54,521 nucleotides of DNA from the NCBI GenBank assembly GCA_035651055.1, contig DASRGK010000087.1, positions 1 through 54,521 on the forward strand, read 5' to 3'. The position numbers were made by a program, and so were the translations under genes. How positions within the stretch are numbered: position 1 is the first letter of the stretch; each line of letters begins with the position of its first letter. This DNA is from JAFKKF01 sp035651055. Lineage in GTDB: Bacteria; Pseudomonadota; Alphaproteobacteria; Rhizobiales; Kaistiaceae. Below the pieces are notes generated by a model. It was not told the origin of the DNA, searched no databases, and worked only from the letters and a program-made list of their open reading frames with translations. Of this stretch, positions 53,499 through 54,521 are shown piece after piece.

Positions 53499-54521
53499 CA
53501 GCGCGTCTCCGTCACCTTGGCGAGGTGGGGCGGCCGGTCGGGATCGCGCCCGCGCGACCGGGCGAGCGCCTCGGCAACCGGATAAAAGCTCTGCACGAGC
53601 GCGATCGGCTGCGCGAAAGGGTGGAGGCCTGTGGCCGAGGGCAATGCCAGCGTCCCCTCGCCCGCCGCCGGTCCGGCGGCAAGCACCGGCACGCCCCGCC
53701 GCACCAGGACACGGGCGAGGTCGGCGATCCCGGGAAGCGAGGCGTCGTCCTGGCTGTAGAGAAGGACCGGGAAGTCGGGCGCGGCGAGGGCCATCGGCCC
53801 GTGCAGGAGTTCCGCCGCGCTCTGCGCCTCGGCATGCAGGCCGCAGGTTTCCTTGAGCTTGATCGCGGATTCGAGCGCGGCAGCGAATCCGGGCCCGCGG
53901 CCGGCGACGTAGAGGTGGTTCGACCGTTCGAGGAGCGGCAGCGCCGGCCGCCAGTCGGCCGCGTGCGCCGCGGCGAGATCCTCGGGCAGCCGCGTGACCG
54001 CCGCGGCGAGCGCCGGGTCGTCCGTCCAATACGACACGAGCTGCAGGACGCCGACCAGCGAGGCGAGATACGACTTGGTTGCGGCGACGCTCCGCTCGGG
54101 AGCGGCATGGAGCGGCAGCACGACCTCGACGAGGCTGGCGAGCGGGGAGCCGGTCTCGTTGAGGAACGCGACCGTGAGCGCGCCGTCCTTCCGGGCTTCC
54201 TCGGCGAGCGCCAGGATGTCCGGGCTGCGGCCCGACTGCGAAATCGCGATGAACAGCGCGTCCTTCATCCGCGGGCGCGTGCCGTAGACCGACGCGATCG
54301 ACGGCCCGACCGAGGCGACGACCGTCCGGGTCGCGATCTCGATGACGTACTTGGCGTAGGTGGCGGCGCTGTCGGAACTGCCGCGCGCGCAGGTGACGAC
54401 GAATGCCGGCGGCCTGGCGCGGAGCCGCGCGCCGAGGTCGCGGCAGGCGGCCCGGTTCGCCGCGATGAGCCGGGCGGCGACCGCCGGCCCCTCGCCCGCC
54501 TCGCTCGCCATCAGCGTCGGC
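53498..54521 (-). CDS. SIS-domain amino-sugar isomerase/deaminase (NagB-II/AgaS-like), 5' end outside window
   Basis: At least 337 residues from an in-frame ATG at 54511. The frame continues to the right edge as PTLMASEAGEGPAV, and since family members usually begin a few residues before LMxxE, the true start is probably beyond the window. Two SIS domains are present: the first with CARGSSDSAATYAKYVIE and AISQSGRSPDILALAEEA, then ATKSYLASLVGVL; the second with LYVAGRGPGFAAALESAIKL and AELLHGPMAL. This is the NagB-II/GlmS-isomerase type, which converts glucosamine 6-phosphate to fructose 6-phosphate and ammonia. It is the upstream partner of nagA. Confidence 0.9.
   Translation of the reverse strand, partial: PTLMASEAGEGPAVAARLIAANRAACRDLGARLRARPPAFVVTCARGSSDSAATYAKYVIEIATRTVVASVGPSIASVYGTRPRMKDALFIAISQSGRSPDILALAEEARKDGALTVAFLNETGSPLASLVEVVLPLHAAPERSVAATKSYLASLVGVLQLVSYWTDDPALAAAVTRLPEDLAAAHAADWRPALPLLERSNHLYVAGRGPGFAAALESAIKLKETCGLHAEAQSAAELLHGPMALAAPDFPVLLYSQDDASLPGIADLARVLVRRGVPVLAAGPAAGEGTLALPSATGLHPFAQPIALVQSFYPVAEALARSRGRDPDRPPHLAKVTETR

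Overview
This is high-GC chromosomal DNA from an alphaproteobacterium, most likely of the order Hyphomicrobiales (Rhizobiales). The evidence is the rhaRSTPQUK/rhaDI layout known from rhizobia, the elongator tRNA-Met sequence, the dense head-to-tail gene packing, and several intergenic palindromic repeats of the kind common in that order. The species cannot be named from the sequence. Most genes look like core or catabolic chromosome. I see no transposase, phage, plasmid or CRISPR gene.

Layout. 1-2295: end of a DUF4159 gene and a translationally coupled VWA/amidotransferase-like membrane protein, the tail of a MoxR/DUF58-type envelope operon. 2345-9490: housekeeping and small genes (DEAD-box RNA helicase, GNAT acetyltransferase, tiny membrane protein, Nudix hydrolase, metallophosphoesterase, YbaK deacylase, 2-keto-3-deoxygluconate-type kinase). 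9506-14444: a sugar ABC transporter (permease, ATPase, binding protein) behind an iron-type alcohol dehydrogenase. 14836-19460: aldehyde dehydrogenase, glutamine-synthetase-like ligase and amino acid/amine permease, which look like part of a gamma-glutamyl-amine pathway. 19874-21616: CorA/ZntB-type channel and an O-methyltransferase.

21648-32994 is a complete L-rhamnose regulon. A DeoR-type regulator (rhaR), ABC importer (rhaS, T, P, Q), mutarotase (rhaU) and kinase (rhaK) run leftwards. The bifunctional aldolase/dehydrogenase (rhaD) and the isomerase (rhaI) run rightwards. The divergent promoter region holds an inverted pair of the spaced motif TCAATCAA-N4-GATCA, a candidate RhaR operator pair. 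An unrelated low-GC gene of unknown function sits between rhaD and rhaI. A small GIY-YIG nuclease gene follows rhaI directly and is itself followed by a tandem array of five copies of a ~147-bp element with palindromic terminal inverted repeats. A diverged solo copy lies at 4244-4385.

34237-36521: a coupled pair made of a short methylenetetrahydrofolate-reductase-like protein and an HTH-methyltransferase fusion of unknown role. 36748-39988: lipoprotein, aldo/keto reductase, TerC protein, small acidic protein and gluconate-5-dehydrogenase-like SDR. 39981-45607: six tightly packed leftward genes, most of them overlapping, that combine glutaryl-CoA dehydrogenase and a class III CoA-transferase with a glycosyltransferase/RmlC-like/Gfo-Idh sugar cassette. 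45749-48731: two exported proteins, a bacterial protein resembling plant reversibly glycosylated polypeptides (UDP-arabinopyranose mutases), and a methyltransferase. 48870-50504: tRNA-Met and glmM. 50501-54521: an amino-sugar operon (SIS-domain isomerase/deaminase, nagA, Gfo/Idh oxidoreductase, cutC) whose first gene runs off the right edge.

The most unusual items are the GIY-YIG gene next to its inverted-repeat element array, the foreign-looking gene inside the rha operon, the paired rha operators, the MTHFR-like/HTH-methyltransferase pair, and the RGP-like protein.
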